The notes beneath the pieces were generated by a model. That model was not told where the DNA came from. It did no database searches and saw only the letters and a program-made list of their open reading frames with translations. A program made the position numbers and the translations under genes. This document shows, piece by piece, positions 18,609-28,592 of a DNA stretch of 55,849 nucleotides (positions are counted from its first letter, which is position 1; every line of letters begins with the position of its first letter). The DNA is from Microcaldota archaeon (GTDB lineage Archaea; Micrarchaeota; Micrarchaeia; Anstonellales; SKW190), in assembly GCA_026414265.1 (NCBI GenBank), contig JAOAJI010000003.1, positions 1 to 55,849 on the forward strand, given 5' to 3'.

Positions 18609-20456
18609 CTAATTAACAAATATTATAGTTGCAACCACAAAAGCCAAAACTGAAATGAAATAGGCTTGAGCAAAAGAAAAAAACAAGTAAATTATCGTGT
18701 TTTTTACGCTTTTTAGTTGCGTAAACATCGCTATTGAAGTAGGCAGACACGGATTATAGAAGAGTATAAATGCAATCAAAGCCAACTTTGCGTTAGTTGA
18801 ACTCAAGTCATGATTAATTTTTGCGCTCAATTCTTTTATCAGTACTTCAGAATTAGAATCAAAGTCTTCGTAAAACAATTGATTTGGTTGTAGATAGGTC
18901 ATTGCAAGAGAAGCTATGATTAATTCTTTTCCTACTATTCCGTTAACTATAGCCAACCCTAGTTGCCATGAGTTTATGCCCAATAATTTTAAAGGAGCTA
19001 TTACAACGTTACCGATAAGAGCGGCAAAAGAATTATCTAATGTGCCTGAAGGGAATTTAGAAAGCAGGTAAATTACGATTGCACCGAAGAACAAGATAGT
19101 GAAAAGCTTGGTTCCAAAGTGGCTCAAAGTAGGTCTGACATCGTTAACTACCAATGAAAGGTTAGGCACTCGTATTTGAGGCAATTCGACCAATATCCAA
19201 GAACTATGTGTAAGAACTTTTTTATAGAAAATAGCTCTAGCGAAAACTGATGCTATAACCATGGATACTATACTCAACAAATACATTATGAACATGACTG
19301 TTGTTACGCTTTGAGGAAACAGTAATTTTGCAAAGAAAAGCAATACTATATACCTTCCTGAACAAATTATTGAAGGTACACAAAAAACTGTCAAAAACTT
19401 ACTTATTTCATCTTTTATCATGTTGGTTGCAAGTATTCCTGGAACGTTGCAAGAAAAGCCTAATATCAAAGGCACTATAGACTTATCGTCGAGAGCCAGC
19501 GGTTTGAGCAGTTTATGGAATAGTAAAACTGGCCTAACCACATAACCAGAGTGCTCCAAAATCGTTATAAGAGTGATAATGATTATCATGGAAGGAAAGA
19601 GATAGAGTAAGGAACCTACGCCTATTATTATTACAGTGTATAAAAAACTGTGAATTATGATGTTAAATGAAAAAATTACTATAGTTTGTTTAAACAAATC
19701 AATCAGCTTATCAATAAGGATGGTGTTTAAAAAATCCGCTATTGTATTTGACAAAAAGAATATAGAATACATTACAGCAAAGAAAATAATGAATCCATAA
19801 ACAGGATGCAATAAAAAATAATCATAATCGGTTTTATTTGTTTGTTTTTTTGTAGTTTCTATCAATTCCACTAGCAGTTTATCATTTAACAAATCAAGGT
19901 TTTGCGATATTTGGAATAATGTTTGTTGATTTTCTGAACAAGCTTTTATGACATCATCTAAGAACGTATGAACGAATTCTTTATCCTTGTAATTCACTGC
20001 TAATGACTTGATTTGATGTGCTTCTTCAAGCCTTTTTTTGATTTCTTGAATAACTTGTTGATTACTAATATGATCAGTAAAAGAAAACGCGAGCACGAGA
20101 CTATTATGAGGTACATAGCCAAGTAGTTTATTTGTAAAATAAAGCGATCGTTTTAGTTTAGTTGAATCTATCACTTGGACAAAAACTACTTTGTTTGATT
20201 GCCCGTAATCTTTTAGTATGCTATCAATGAACTCTCTTATGTCTGAGTCACTAAAAGAGTCGATTCCAGGGGTATCGACTAATTCTATAGTAAAATTTTT
20301 GTGTTTGATAATCGTACTGATGTTTTCGTATGTTTTACCGAAATAGTTGCCTGTTTTCTGAAAAGAGTTAGAAATTTTATTGAAAAGCGTTGTTTTCCCT
20401 ACATTTGGAAGACCTAATAAGACTACTTTGATAACATTAGGTTTGGAATTTTGCAT
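18609..20456 (-). CDS. feoB: Ferrous iron transport protein B
   Basis: G1 GLPNVGKTTLFNKIS, G3 ELVDTPG, TM core with GFSCNVPGILATNMI and GIVGKELIIASLAM. Confidence 0.92.
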   Translation of the reverse strand: MQNSKPNVIKVVLLGLPNVGKTTLFNKISNSFQKTGNYFGKTYENISTIIKHKNFTIELVDTPGIDSFSDSDIREFIDSILKDYGQSNKVVFVQVIDSTKLKRSLYFTNKLLGYVPHNSLVLAFSFTDHISNQQVIQEIKKRLEEAHQIKSLAVNYKDKEFVHTFLDDVIKACSENQQTLFQISQNLDLLNDKLLVELIETTKKQTNKTDYDYFLLHPVYGFIIFFAVMYSIFFLSNTIADFLNTILIDKLIDLFKQTIVIFSFNIIIHSFLYTVIIIGVGSLLYLFPSMIIIITLITILEHSGYVVRPVLLFHKLLKPLALDDKSIVPLILGFSCNVPGILATNMIKDEISKFLTVFCVPSIICSGRYIVLLFFAKLLFPQSVTTVMFIMYLLSIVSMVIASVFARAIFYKKVLTHSSWILVELPQIRVPNLSLVVNDVRPTLSHFGTKLFTILFFGAIVIYLLSKFPSGTLDNSFAALIGNVVIAPLKLLGINSWQLGLAIVNGIVGKELIIASLAMTYLQPNQLFYEDFDSNSEVLIKELSAKINHDLSSTNAKLALIAFILFYNPCLPTSIAMFTQLKSVKNTIIYLFFSFAQAYFISVLAFVVATIIFVN

Positions 20457-20490
20457 TAAAGTTGTTATGTGGATTTGAATTGATAAACCT

Positions 20491-20808
20491 TTATTTTAGT
20501 AAATAATCAATTACTTTAATTCTTCTTGAAAGCTCTGAATCTATGGCATAATCAGAATCTAAGAAATTGATTACAATGAAATCCAAGACTTTCCTTTTTA
20601 CAAAAATTACTGAACCTTTAGCCAATCCAAATCTTTGGAGTTTTATTACTGTCGCGTTTTCTTTTTCATCTATTTCATGAATAACGTATCCTTTATTGAT
20701 TTTAGCTGCGCTAAGACTTATGATTTGACTGTTAATGTTATTTAGACCTGAATTCTGAACTATTTTTGCATCTGTTGAAGGCTCGGAGCTATTGGCATTG
20801 GCATCCAC
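20491..20808 (-). CDS. feoA: FeoA-domain protein
   Basis: SH3-like IISLSAAKINKGYVIHEIDEKENATVIKLQRFGLAKGSVIFVKRK, immediately upstream of feoB on the same strand. Confidence 0.8.
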   Translation of the reverse strand: MDANANSSEPSTDAKIVQNSGLNNINSQIISLSAAKINKGYVIHEIDEKENATVIKLQRFGLAKGSVIFVKRKVLDFIVINFLDSDYAIDSELSRRIKVIDYLLK

Positions 20809-20829
20809 TAAATATCACTTTGTTTAAAT

Positions 20830-21921
20830 TTAGTCTCCAAAAAGCTTTTTGTGCAATTCTTGAAGAACCTTTTTTTCAGATTCCTTTATGTTATCAGGGA
20901 ATTTAGGGTAAATTTCGACTACGTGGTCAGTAGAATTGAACAATGATTTTCGTATTCCATGGTTTTTTATAACTATCCTTTTTCCAGGCTTCGTGTTTGG
21001 AGGAATTTCTATTTGTGCTTTGCCCCAAAGCGTTTCTACAGTATGTTTACCGCCTATCATGAAAAGCGTAAATGGTACATATTCAACAGAATAGATGTTG
21101 TCTTCGATTCTTTTGAACTTTTTATGCTCACTGACAATAAATTCTATCAACAACTTTCCATAAGTATCTCGCTGAGACGAGTAATTCCCTTTTCCATTAA
21201 TCACCAAGTGCTGGTTATTCTCTACACCTGGAGGTATTTCTAGTTGAACAGACTCGTGTTTTGCAACTTTTCCTTTGCCGTTACAAGCTTTACATGCTTT
21301 CTCAGGTATTTGGCCACTGCCATTACATGTTTGACAAACAGAAGTTGAGCTCATCATGAAGAAGCCCATTCTTTTAGTCGTTTTGACATACCCTCTACCA
21401 TTGCAAGTCTGACAAGTGATTATTTTACTTCCTTTTTCTGCCCCACTACCGTTACAAGAATCGCATTTAACTAGTCTATTATACTCAATTACCTTTTTAC
21501 CACCTTTGATAGCTGTCTCGAAATCTAAATAGGCTTGAAGATATATGTCTATTTGTTCTTTTTTCCTTCGCTTTGAAGCAAAAGGAAAAAAGTCTTCGTC
21601 AAAAGCTGAGAAAGCAAAATCATCTATGTTAAAGCCCATTTCTTCAAATATTGAAGAAAAATCAAAGCCTCTGAATATGTCTTCATCAGTGTACTTCTGA
21701 TGGAAACTTGAATAACCCATGGTATCGTAAGCCTTTCTTTTTTCAGGATCGCTCAACACTGCATAAGCTTCGTTTATTTCTTTGAACTTTTGTTCTGCAT
21801 CAGGGCTTTTGTTTCTGTCAGGATGGTACTGCATTGCTAATTTTCTGTAGGCTTTTTTGATTTCGTCCATGGAAGCGTTCTTAGGCACGCCAAGAATCTC
21901 ATAATAGTCTTTGTCTGGCAT
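20830..21921 (-). CDS. dnaJ: Chaperone DnaJ
   Basis: J-domain [33 protein letters not shown]; four CxxCxGxG zinc-binding repeats. Confidence 0.97.
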   Translation of the reverse strand: MPDKDYYEILGVPKNASMDEIKKAYRKLAMQYHPDRNKSPDAEQKFKEINEAYAVLSDPEKRKAYDTMGYSSFHQKYTDEDIFRGFDFSSIFEEMGFNIDDFAFSAFDEDFFPFASKRRKKEQIDIYLQAYLDFETAIKGGKKVIEYNRLVKCDSCNGSGAEKGSKIITCQTCNGRGYVKTTKRMGFFMMSSTSVCQTCNGSGQIPEKACKACNGKGKVAKHESVQLEIPPGVENNQHLVINGKGNYSSQRDTYGKLLIEFIVSEHKKFKRIEDNIYSVEYVPFTLFMIGGKHTVETLWGKAQIEIPPNTKPGKRIVIKNHGIRKSLFNSTDHVVEIYPKFPDNIKESEKKVLQELHKKLFGD

Positions 21922-22021
21922 ATTAATCAATTTTTTTATTTAGTGATGATAGAATTTAGTATTACCATAAAAAACACATAAAAAACAAAAAAGATTTCAT
22001 AATTTAATACTACTCGATTTT

Positions 22022-23833
22022 TTATTTGCTATTGTCACTTGGCTTGCCATCTGAACCGTTATTATAGCTTCCCGTTCCTGGTCCTTGGCCTTGTTGATAG
22101 TACTTGCTACTTATTTCGCTCAATAGCCTCTTGAACTCTTCAAGTTTTGTTTGAATGGCATCTTTGTTATCAGATTTTATTGCAGCATTCAGTTCCTCTT
22201 TCTTAGTATTTATCTGTTTCTTCTCATCGTCTTTCAAAGGCAAGCTAGAAATAGCCTTTTCAGCAGAATAAATGAAAGCTTCCGCGTCGTTCTTTAGTTG
22301 AGCAAGCTCTAATCTTTCTTTGTCCTTTTGTGCGTATTGCTCTGCTTCTTTCCTGTGCTTCTCGATGTCGTCTTTGGACATTTTATGCGGAGCTGTTATT
22401 TTTATTTTTTGTTCTTTGTTAGTGGCCAAATCTTTTGCTGATACGTGAAGAATTCCATTTGAATCTATATCAAACGTGACTTCGATTTTAGGCACGCCTC
22501 TGGGTGCAGGAGGGATACCATCTAGTACAAAGCTGCCTAAGAAGATGTTGTCTCTAGCAATAGGCCTTTCCCCTTGATAAACCTTGATTTCTACAGATGT
22601 TTGGTAGTCTGCTGCAGTAGAGAATATTTCTTTTCTGGATACAGGAATTGTAGTGTTTCGTTCGATTAGTTTGGTAAACACTCCACCTAATGTTTCTATT
22701 CCTAAAGAAAGCGGAGTAACGTCCAGAAGCAACACGTCTTTTACTTCGCCTGCAAGGATACCTCCTTGTATTGCTGCACCAAAAGCTACTGCTTCCATAG
22801 GGTCTACCCCTCTCTCAACTTTCTTACCAAGCATTTGTTCAACGAACCTCTGGACTATAGGCATTCTTGTAGGTCCTCCAATCAGGATAACTCTTGAAAT
22901 GTCAGATGGCTTGACTTTGGCATCCTCTAGCGCTCTTAACACAGGGCCTCTGCATCTTTCAACAATAGGGCCCACTAGTTCTTCTAGCTTTGCCCTTGTC
23001 ATTCTATAAACAAAATTCACGGGCTGTTTGTTTTCATCGATAGCAATAAAAGGCACGTTTATGTCAGTTTCAGTCAGTGTAGATAGCTCTATTTTCGCTC
23101 TTTCTGCTGCTTCTCTTAGACGTTCGATTGCCTGTCTGTCATGCTCAATTGAAACTCCTCTTTGGTTTTTGAGCTCCTTTATCAAGAACTCTAAGATTGC
23201 CTGGTCCATGTCCCTTCCTCCTAGTTGCGTGTCTCCAGAAGTTGCTTTGACCTCGAAAACACCTTGACCGAATTCCATTACAGTTACATCAAGTGTACCT
23301 CCTCCTAAATCGAACACGACTATTTTTTCTTCTCTGTCGCTTTTATCTATACCATAGGCTAGAGCTGCTGCAGTTGGCTCATTAATTATTCTTACCACCT
23401 CTAGGCCTGCTATTTCTCCAGCATCTTTTGTTGCCTGTCTCTGGTTATCATCAAAGTACGCAGGTACAGTAATCACTGCCTTTTTGACTTCTTGACCCAA
23501 AAATGCTTCTGCGTCCCTTTTGATCTTCTGTAGAATGAACGCAGACAATTGCTGAGGCGTGAACTCTTTTCCTCCTAATGTATACTTGTAGTTTGTGCCC
23601 ATCTTCCTCTTAAAGCCAGAGACTGTATTGTTAGGGTTACTTATTGCTTGTCGTTTTGCAGGCTCACCCACAAGTAGCTCACCTTTTTCTGTTATAGCCA
23701 CATAAGAAGGAAATGCCTTGCCATACAGACTCATTCCTTCTGCGCTTGGAATTAGCACAGGTCTACCAGCTTCGATTACAGCTGCTGCTGAATTACTTGT
23801 ACCTAAATCGATTCCTATGATCTTTTCAGCCAT
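22022..23833 (-). CDS. dnaK: Chaperone DnaK (Hsp70)
   Basis: [54 protein letters not shown]. Confidence 0.98.
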   Translation of the reverse strand: MAEKIIGIDLGTSNSAAAVIEAGRPVLIPSAEGMSLYGKAFPSYVAITEKGELLVGEPAKRQAISNPNNTVSGFKRKMGTNYKYTLGGKEFTPQQLSAFILQKIKRDAEAFLGQEVKKAVITVPAYFDDNQRQATKDAGEIAGLEVVRIINEPTAAALAYGIDKSDREEKIVVFDLGGGTLDVTVMEFGQGVFEVKATSGDTQLGGRDMDQAILEFLIKELKNQRGVSIEHDRQAIERLREAAERAKIELSTLTETDINVPFIAIDENKQPVNFVYRMTRAKLEELVGPIVERCRGPVLRALEDAKVKPSDISRVILIGGPTRMPIVQRFVEQMLGKKVERGVDPMEAVAFGAAIQGGILAGEVKDVLLLDVTPLSLGIETLGGVFTKLIERNTTIPVSRKEIFSTAADYQTSVEIKVYQGERPIARDNIFLGSFVLDGIPPAPRGVPKIEVTFDIDSNGILHVSAKDLATNKEQKIKITAPHKMSKDDIEKHRKEAEQYAQKDKERLELAQLKNDAEAFIYSAEKAISSLPLKDDEKKQINTKKEELNAAIKSDNKDAIQTKLEEFKRLLSEISSKYYQQGQGPGTGSYNNGSDGKPSDNSK

Positions 23834-24431
23834 TTACATCACCTTTTTGATTGTTTTGATTCTGGTTAACATTATTAGAGTTTTTATCATCATTGTTTTG
23901 ATGATTAAACTTAAACACAACAACAGTTGAAAATCTGATTATTTTGTTTTCAGTTCTGTAGCCCTTTTTAACAACTTCTGCGATTTTATTGTCTTTATTT
24001 AGGTCATTAGTAGGCATAATCGCCAATACATCGTAAAGATTGTGGTCGAATTCTATTTCTTCTAATGAATTTTCCTCAGGGTATTGATAAATTCCGTTCT
24101 TTTTCAAGATGGAAAGCAATTGTTCGTACAAAGGGTTTATAAGTTCATGGTTACTTTTTCTCGCAGATTCAATAGAATCTATGAAAGGCAAAATCTCATT
24201 AAAGAATTCTAGTTTACCGAGTTCTTTGGAAGTTAGTAGTTCCTTTTGTGTTCTTTTTTTAAGATTATCATAATCTGCTAGTGCTCTCATGTATTTTTCT
24301 TTCAGTTCATTTATTTGGTTGGATAACTCTTGAATTTGAGCTTCGTAGTCATTTTTTTCAGTTTGTTCTGCAAATCTTTCATGAGTCTTTGAATCTTCAT
24401 TAGCTTTATTCTCTTGCTTGTTTGTTTTCAC
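23826..24431 (-). CDS. grpE: Nucleotide exchange factor GrpE
   Basis: Coiled coil followed by [18 protein letters not shown]...[38 protein letters not shown]. Overlaps the dnaK start by 8 bp. Confidence 0.93.
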   Translation of the reverse strand: MKTNKQENKANEDSKTHERFAEQTEKNDYEAQIQELSNQINELKEKYMRALADYDNLKKRTQKELLTSKELGKLEFFNEILPFIDSIESARKSNHELINPLYEQLLSILKKNGIYQYPEENSLEEIEFDHNLYDVLAIMPTNDLNKDNKIAEVVKKGYRTENKIIRFSTVVVFKFNHQNNDDKNSNNVNQNQNNQKGDVNG

Positions 24432-24459
24432 GATATCACCAATTAATTTTGATTAGTTC

Positions 24460-24840
24460 TCAGAGCTCTTCGAGCTCTTTGATGAGCTTTTCTAGCATCT
24501 GCAACCTCTTTTGCATCATTTGCTTGTAGAACTTATAGAACTCTTCTAGGTCGTTGAGCTCGTAAAAGTTGTTTCTTTTGACGATTAAGCCAGCTATTTG
24601 CAGCTTTCTTATGTGATGTATACACGTAACTCTGTTTATTCCTGTCTTCTGAGATAGTTCAGTTGTTCCAAAAGGCTTTTTTTCTTTTGCAATTGCTGAA
24701 AGTAATTGTATTAGAGTTTTTTCTGTATCTCTGCCTGTCAAAAGATCAAGATTTATACAGAGTTGTTCAATGGTATTTCTGATATGAGTGTCGTCAGACA
24801 TTGGATTTGTCAATTCCTTAGCACTCTTGTGCTTAGGCAT
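24460..24840 (-). CDS. Winged-helix transcriptional regulator, probable heat-shock operon regulator
   Basis: wHTH FGTTELSQKTGINRVTCIHHIRKLQIAGLIVKRNNFYEL plus C-terminal dimerisation helix; first gene before grpE-dnaK-dnaJ. Confidence 0.75.
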   Translation of the reverse strand: MPKHKSAKELTNPMSDDTHIRNTIEQLCINLDLLTGRDTEKTLIQLLSAIAKEKKPFGTTELSQKTGINRVTCIHHIRKLQIAGLIVKRNNFYELNDLEEFYKFYKQMMQKRLQMLEKLIKELEEL

Positions 24841-24862
24841 AATTAGATTAATTGTAAAAACA

Positions 24863-24872
24863 AGTATATAAA
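24863..24872 (-). promoter_or_regulatory. TATA box for the wHTH-grpE-dnaK-dnaJ cluster
   Basis: Minus-strand atttatatac, about 25 nt upstream of the regulator's ATG. Confidence 0.65.
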
Positions 24873-24882
24873 TGTTTGCTTT

Positions 24883-24908
24883 TTTTCTACAGTAGAAAAG
24901 ATTTCTAC
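24883..24908. promoter_or_regulatory. Candidate operator: three half-sites TTTCTAC-A-GTAGAAA-AGA-TTTCTAC
   Basis: ttttctacagtagaaaa (24883-24899) is a perfect 8-bp inverted repeat around one A. A third half-site tttctac at 24902-24908 forms a second 7-bp inverted repeat with a 3-nt spacer. It sits just upstream of the TATA/BRE. Confidence 0.55.
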
Positions 24909-25004
24909 ACAGTTATAATTTCATTTCATAAATCTTGAGTCTCGAATTAAAACATTTTTTGCTGATTAAGGATGAAGAGTGGCTATTTTAATTGTTTTAG
25001 TTGT

Positions 25005-25427
25005 TTATTCAACTCTAATTTCAAACGACTTTTTGAATTGTCGTAAGATTTGATTGAAGTCTTTGTCATGGACGTTAGCAACCAATTCAACTTTGTAGTT
25101 TCCTTTTGGAGTGTTGACAGTAGAGAATATTTCTATCTCGAAGTCCTTTTTTTCATTGTTGTTCATTTCTCCAATACGTATAACTTTCTTTTTGTTGATG
25201 TTAGTCGAATCAAAAGACAACCCTGTTTGCAAGTTTATTTCAAAAGAGATTAGGGCAGGCATTTCTCCAGTATAAGTTAAAGTTGCATTTAGCCTCAGCT
25301 TTTCGTTTGAATAAGCTTTGAGTCTTAGAGGAGAGATGGAATAAGTTATTCCTACGAAAGGATTTTTGAGTTGTTTTTGGTCTTTTTTAGATGAAAATAT
25401 AGAAAACATTTTGTCAAATACAGCCAT
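25005..25427 (-). CDS. Hypothetical protein with Ig-like beta-sandwich pattern
   Basis: 140-aa ORF: GITYSISPLRLKAYSNEKLRLNATLTYTGEMPALISFEINLQTG..., resembling Ig-like domains. Confidence 0.6.
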   Translation of the reverse strand: MAVFDKMFSIFSSKKDQKQLKNPFVGITYSISPLRLKAYSNEKLRLNATLTYTGEMPALISFEINLQTGLSFDSTNINKKKVIRIGEMNNNEKKDFEIEIFSTVNTPKGNYKVELVANVHDKDFNQILRQFKKSFEIRVE

Positions 25428-25533
25428 TTCATCAACCTCATAGCATAGTTAGGTTATTTCAGATGTTACTTTAATAAAAAGAAAATTTAAAATGATAACA
25501 TTTAAAGCAAGAAATTACAAATAGATTATAGCT

Positions 25534-27231
25534 ATGGGATTAGACACTATAACTGAATTCGATTCTATTACTGATGCAAAGTCTTATTTTAACAAAGGGA
25601 ATATCCATTACGAGAAAGGCGAGTACAAGAAAGCTATTGAGCAGTATACGAAAGCCATTGTTTTGAACAGACTATATAGCGAAGCATATTTCAACAGAGC
25701 ACTTTGCTATTACAACTTGAAAGACTATGATTCAGCCATAGAAGACTACACGAAAGCGCTTGAACTAGATCCAAATAACCCCATACTTTATAATAACAGA
25801 GGAGATGCTTTTTACTTAAAGGAAGATTACAAAAAAGCAATAGAAGATTATTCAAAGGCATTGACTTTGAACAACAAATACATGAAGGCATACTATAATA
25901 GGGGATTGGCGCATGCATGTATTGAAGAGTATGAAAAAGCCATAGAGGATTTCTCTAATGCAATAGACTTGGCGCCTAGTTTTGCACAGTCATATCACTT
26001 AAGAGGAATGTGCTATGAATATTTAAAGCAGTACGAAAAAGCAAAAGAAGATTTCACAAAAGCGTTAGAGCTTAATCCAGACTTTGAAGAAGCGAAGGAA
26101 AGGCTTCAAACAGTAGAAAATGCTTTACAAAACCCTGATGCATTAACCTCTTCAGGAGGGACTGAAGGCCAGAACCAAGGCATAAATGCAATAAAGTTCT
26201 TGAAAAAGCCGAACATGACTTTCAATGACGTTGCAGGGATGGACAAGCTAAAAGAAGAAATAAGAGAAGCTATAGTTTATCCTTTGTTGAAGCCTGATTT
26301 GGCTAGAGCGTATGGTAAGAAGGCAGGAGGAGGAATTTTACTATATGGTCCTCCTGGATGCGGTAAAACGTTCATAGTAAAAGGTGCTGCAGGGGAATGT
26401 AATGCCAATTTCATAAACGCTAAAATTTCAGACTTACTTGACATGTACGTAGGAAACACAGAAAAAAATATCCATAATTTGTTTGATACTGCAAGGAAAA
26501 ATGCTCCTTGTATAGTGTTCATTGACGAAATTGAGGGTATTGGAGGCAGAAGAGAAGAGTTAGGCGGTCAGCAACAATACTTGAAAATGGCAATAAACCA
26601 ATTACTGTACGAAATGGACGGTTTAGAAGCAAACAATGAAAATGTATTGACGATCGCAGCCACCAACGCACCTTGGGATGTTGATCCTGCACTCAGAAGA
26701 TCAGGTAGATTCTCCAAGCTGATTTATGTACCTGAACCTGACTTCAAGTCGAGAATACAGATCTTGCAGATGCATTGCAAAGGTAGACCTATTGAAACGA
26801 AAAACCCTTTAACAAGAGTAGATTTCAACAGATTAGCTATTTGTACTTTAGGCTATTCTTCTTCTGACCTGAAGACAATAGTAGAAGATGCGGCTTCCAT
26901 ACCTTGGAAGGAAGCCTTCAAGACAGGTAGGATGCGAACTATCCAGATGAAGGACTTCATCCAAGCGATAAAGAAAAGAAAGAGTTCTTTGCCTCCTTGG
27001 TATCAACAGGCTAAAAAGCAGATAGGCAAGCAAGAAGAAATTTCTTACATAGACGGTAAAGAACATAAAACAGTGAAAGAATCTAAAATGGGTCCAGCTG
27101 AAAGAGAAGTTTTCCAAGACTTGATAAAGGTAATAGAAAGAAACAACAAATGGTACTATAAATGGGCAAAGGAAGGCTTTAGACAATTTTTCTTATACTT
27201 TCCTATTGCTCCTCCGTGGTGCCCTTGGTAA
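25534..27231 (+). CDS. TPR-AAA+ ATPase fusion
   Basis: Five TPRs (for example EAYFNRALCYYNLKDYDSAIEDYTKALELDPNN), then an AAA domain: Walker A GGGILLYGPPGCGKTF, Walker B APCIVFIDEIEGIGG, arginine region DPALRRSGRFSKLIYVPEPD. Confidence 0.9.
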   Translation: MGLDTITEFDSITDAKSYFNKGNIHYEKGEYKKAIEQYTKAIVLNRLYSEAYFNRALCYYNLKDYDSAIEDYTKALELDPNNPILYNNRGDAFYLKEDYKKAIEDYSKALTLNNKYMKAYYNRGLAHACIEEYEKAIEDFSNAIDLAPSFAQSYHLRGMCYEYLKQYEKAKEDFTKALELNPDFEEAKERLQTVENALQNPDALTSSGGTEGQNQGINAIKFLKKPNMTFNDVAGMDKLKEEIREAIVYPLLKPDLARAYGKKAGGGILLYGPPGCGKTFIVKGAAGECNANFINAKISDLLDMYVGNTEKNIHNLFDTARKNAPCIVFIDEIEGIGGRREELGGQQQYLKMAINQLLYEMDGLEANNENVLTIAATNAPWDVDPALRRSGRFSKLIYVPEPDFKSRIQILQMHCKGRPIETKNPLTRVDFNRLAICTLGYSSSDLKTIVEDAASIPWKEAFKTGRMRTIQMKDFIQAIKKRKSSLPPWYQQAKKQIGKQEEISYIDGKEHKTVKESKMGPAEREVFQDLIKVIERNNKWYYKWAKEGFRQFFLYFPIAPPWCPW

Positions 27232-27257
27232 AAGTGCTTGTAATACTTTGAATTACA

Positions 27258-28523
27258 ATGTTTAACGTTATTCAAAAAATAAGAAAAGCTTTTATGCTTA
27301 GTTTTAGAAAGAAAATTGTGGAAAAAAAAGAGAAAAAAATTAACTTTGTTCTGATGATTTATTTCCTAATTCTACTTTTAGGGCTATTTCAACTGAGGCC
27401 TATGAACATTTTAGGCAACATAGAACCTAAATTGATGAGCTATGAAGAGATACAAGAAATTGCAAACACGTTGGTATTAGGAGGTATATTCTTTGTACCT
27501 ATTCTATCTGGCTTAGCTGCAAGTTCACTGATTTTAGCCATTTACGAGTTTTTAAAGGACAAAAGAGGTCAAGATTTACTTAAATTTTTCATCCCAAAAG
27601 AAAAAATCCATAAGATAAATGATTTAGGTTCATTTATTACTTCTCTTTTATCAACTGTTGAAGTTCAGGCATTCATGATTTTTTTGGTAGGCTTTACGCT
27701 TTTCAGGATATTTATAAGTTTGTCGATGGCGCACGGAGAAACTGTTATAGGCATTCTATATTTGTTTGCAATCCCTATTTCTTTCGCCTTGCCTCTGATT
27801 TTAGCTGCTATTTCGATTTATTTCCTGAAGTCAAAAATAGACATAAACATATTTCTTTTTTGTTTTGTTTATGGACTGTTCATAGCAATGATTGTTTTAT
27901 TTTTGAATGAACAGCTCTTGTCAGGAGTAAGTGATTTCTTTGGCATGTTTAAATCCCTTATTTTTAGTCCTGTTATGGAAGAGTTTTTGAAAGGACTGTT
28001 GATAATAGTTTTAGCGACCAGAAAAGATTTTGTTAGCATAAAAGATTTTGCTTTGGCAGCAATTCTCATAGGTTTAGGGTTTGCCGCTTTTGAAAACTTC
28101 TTATACTTTGTTGCAAAAGTTTCTCCATACATATATGGCATGAGTTATTGGACGAGCCTGATAATCTACAGGTCAGTGTTCAACTTACTGGCACATGGTT
28201 TGTTCACTTTCAGTTTGGGCTTTTTTATTTACTTATACAAGCAAGGTCATTTTGAATTGCATTCTGCACTTCCATTAGGACTATTTTTTGCCTTTTTAAC
28301 ACACAGCATGTTTAATTTTTCAGCTATTGTTGACGTAGTAAGTATTAAAGAATTCAAATTTCCTTTTATCATATTCAATCCTTTTATAGTAGTAGTCATG
28401 TTTATAGGTTTCACTTATTTCGTTATACATTTCAATAACGAGGAGTTACAAAATTCTAAACAAACTCCGACAAAGAAGAATACCCGTACCAAGAAATTAA
28501 CAAATAAAAAAACACGAATATAA
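27258..28523 (+). CDS. PrsW-family intramembrane metalloprotease-like protein
   Basis: Polytopic, with conserved motifs PVMEEFLKGLLI, GFAAFENFLYF, HGLFTFSLG and LTHSMFNFS. Confidence 0.82.
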   Translation: MFNVIQKIRKAFMLSFRKKIVEKKEKKINFVLMIYFLILLLGLFQLRPMNILGNIEPKLMSYEEIQEIANTLVLGGIFFVPILSGLAASSLILAIYEFLKDKRGQDLLKFFIPKEKIHKINDLGSFITSLLSTVEVQAFMIFLVGFTLFRIFISLSMAHGETVIGILYLFAIPISFALPLILAAISIYFLKSKIDINIFLFCFVYGLFIAMIVLFLNEQLLSGVSDFFGMFKSLIFSPVMEEFLKGLLIIVLATRKDFVSIKDFALAAILIGLGFAAFENFLYFVAKVSPYIYGMSYWTSLIIYRSVFNLLAHGLFTFSLGFFIYLYKQGHFELHSALPLGLFFAFLTHSMFNFSAIVDVVSIKEFKFPFIIFNPFIVVVMFIGFTYFVIHFNNEELQNSKQTPTKKNTRTKKLTNKKTRI

Positions 28524-28592
28524 GATAATACGTATGATGACTCACAAGCAAACTCAATACACTTAATAAACTATAAACTTAAATTGATTAAC

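Noticed and set aside
22653-23267. Plus-strand ORFs opposite dnaK (118 and 79 aa)
   Set aside because: Antisense to a fully conserved dnaK reading frame; Ser/Pro-rich composition typical of shadow ORFs.
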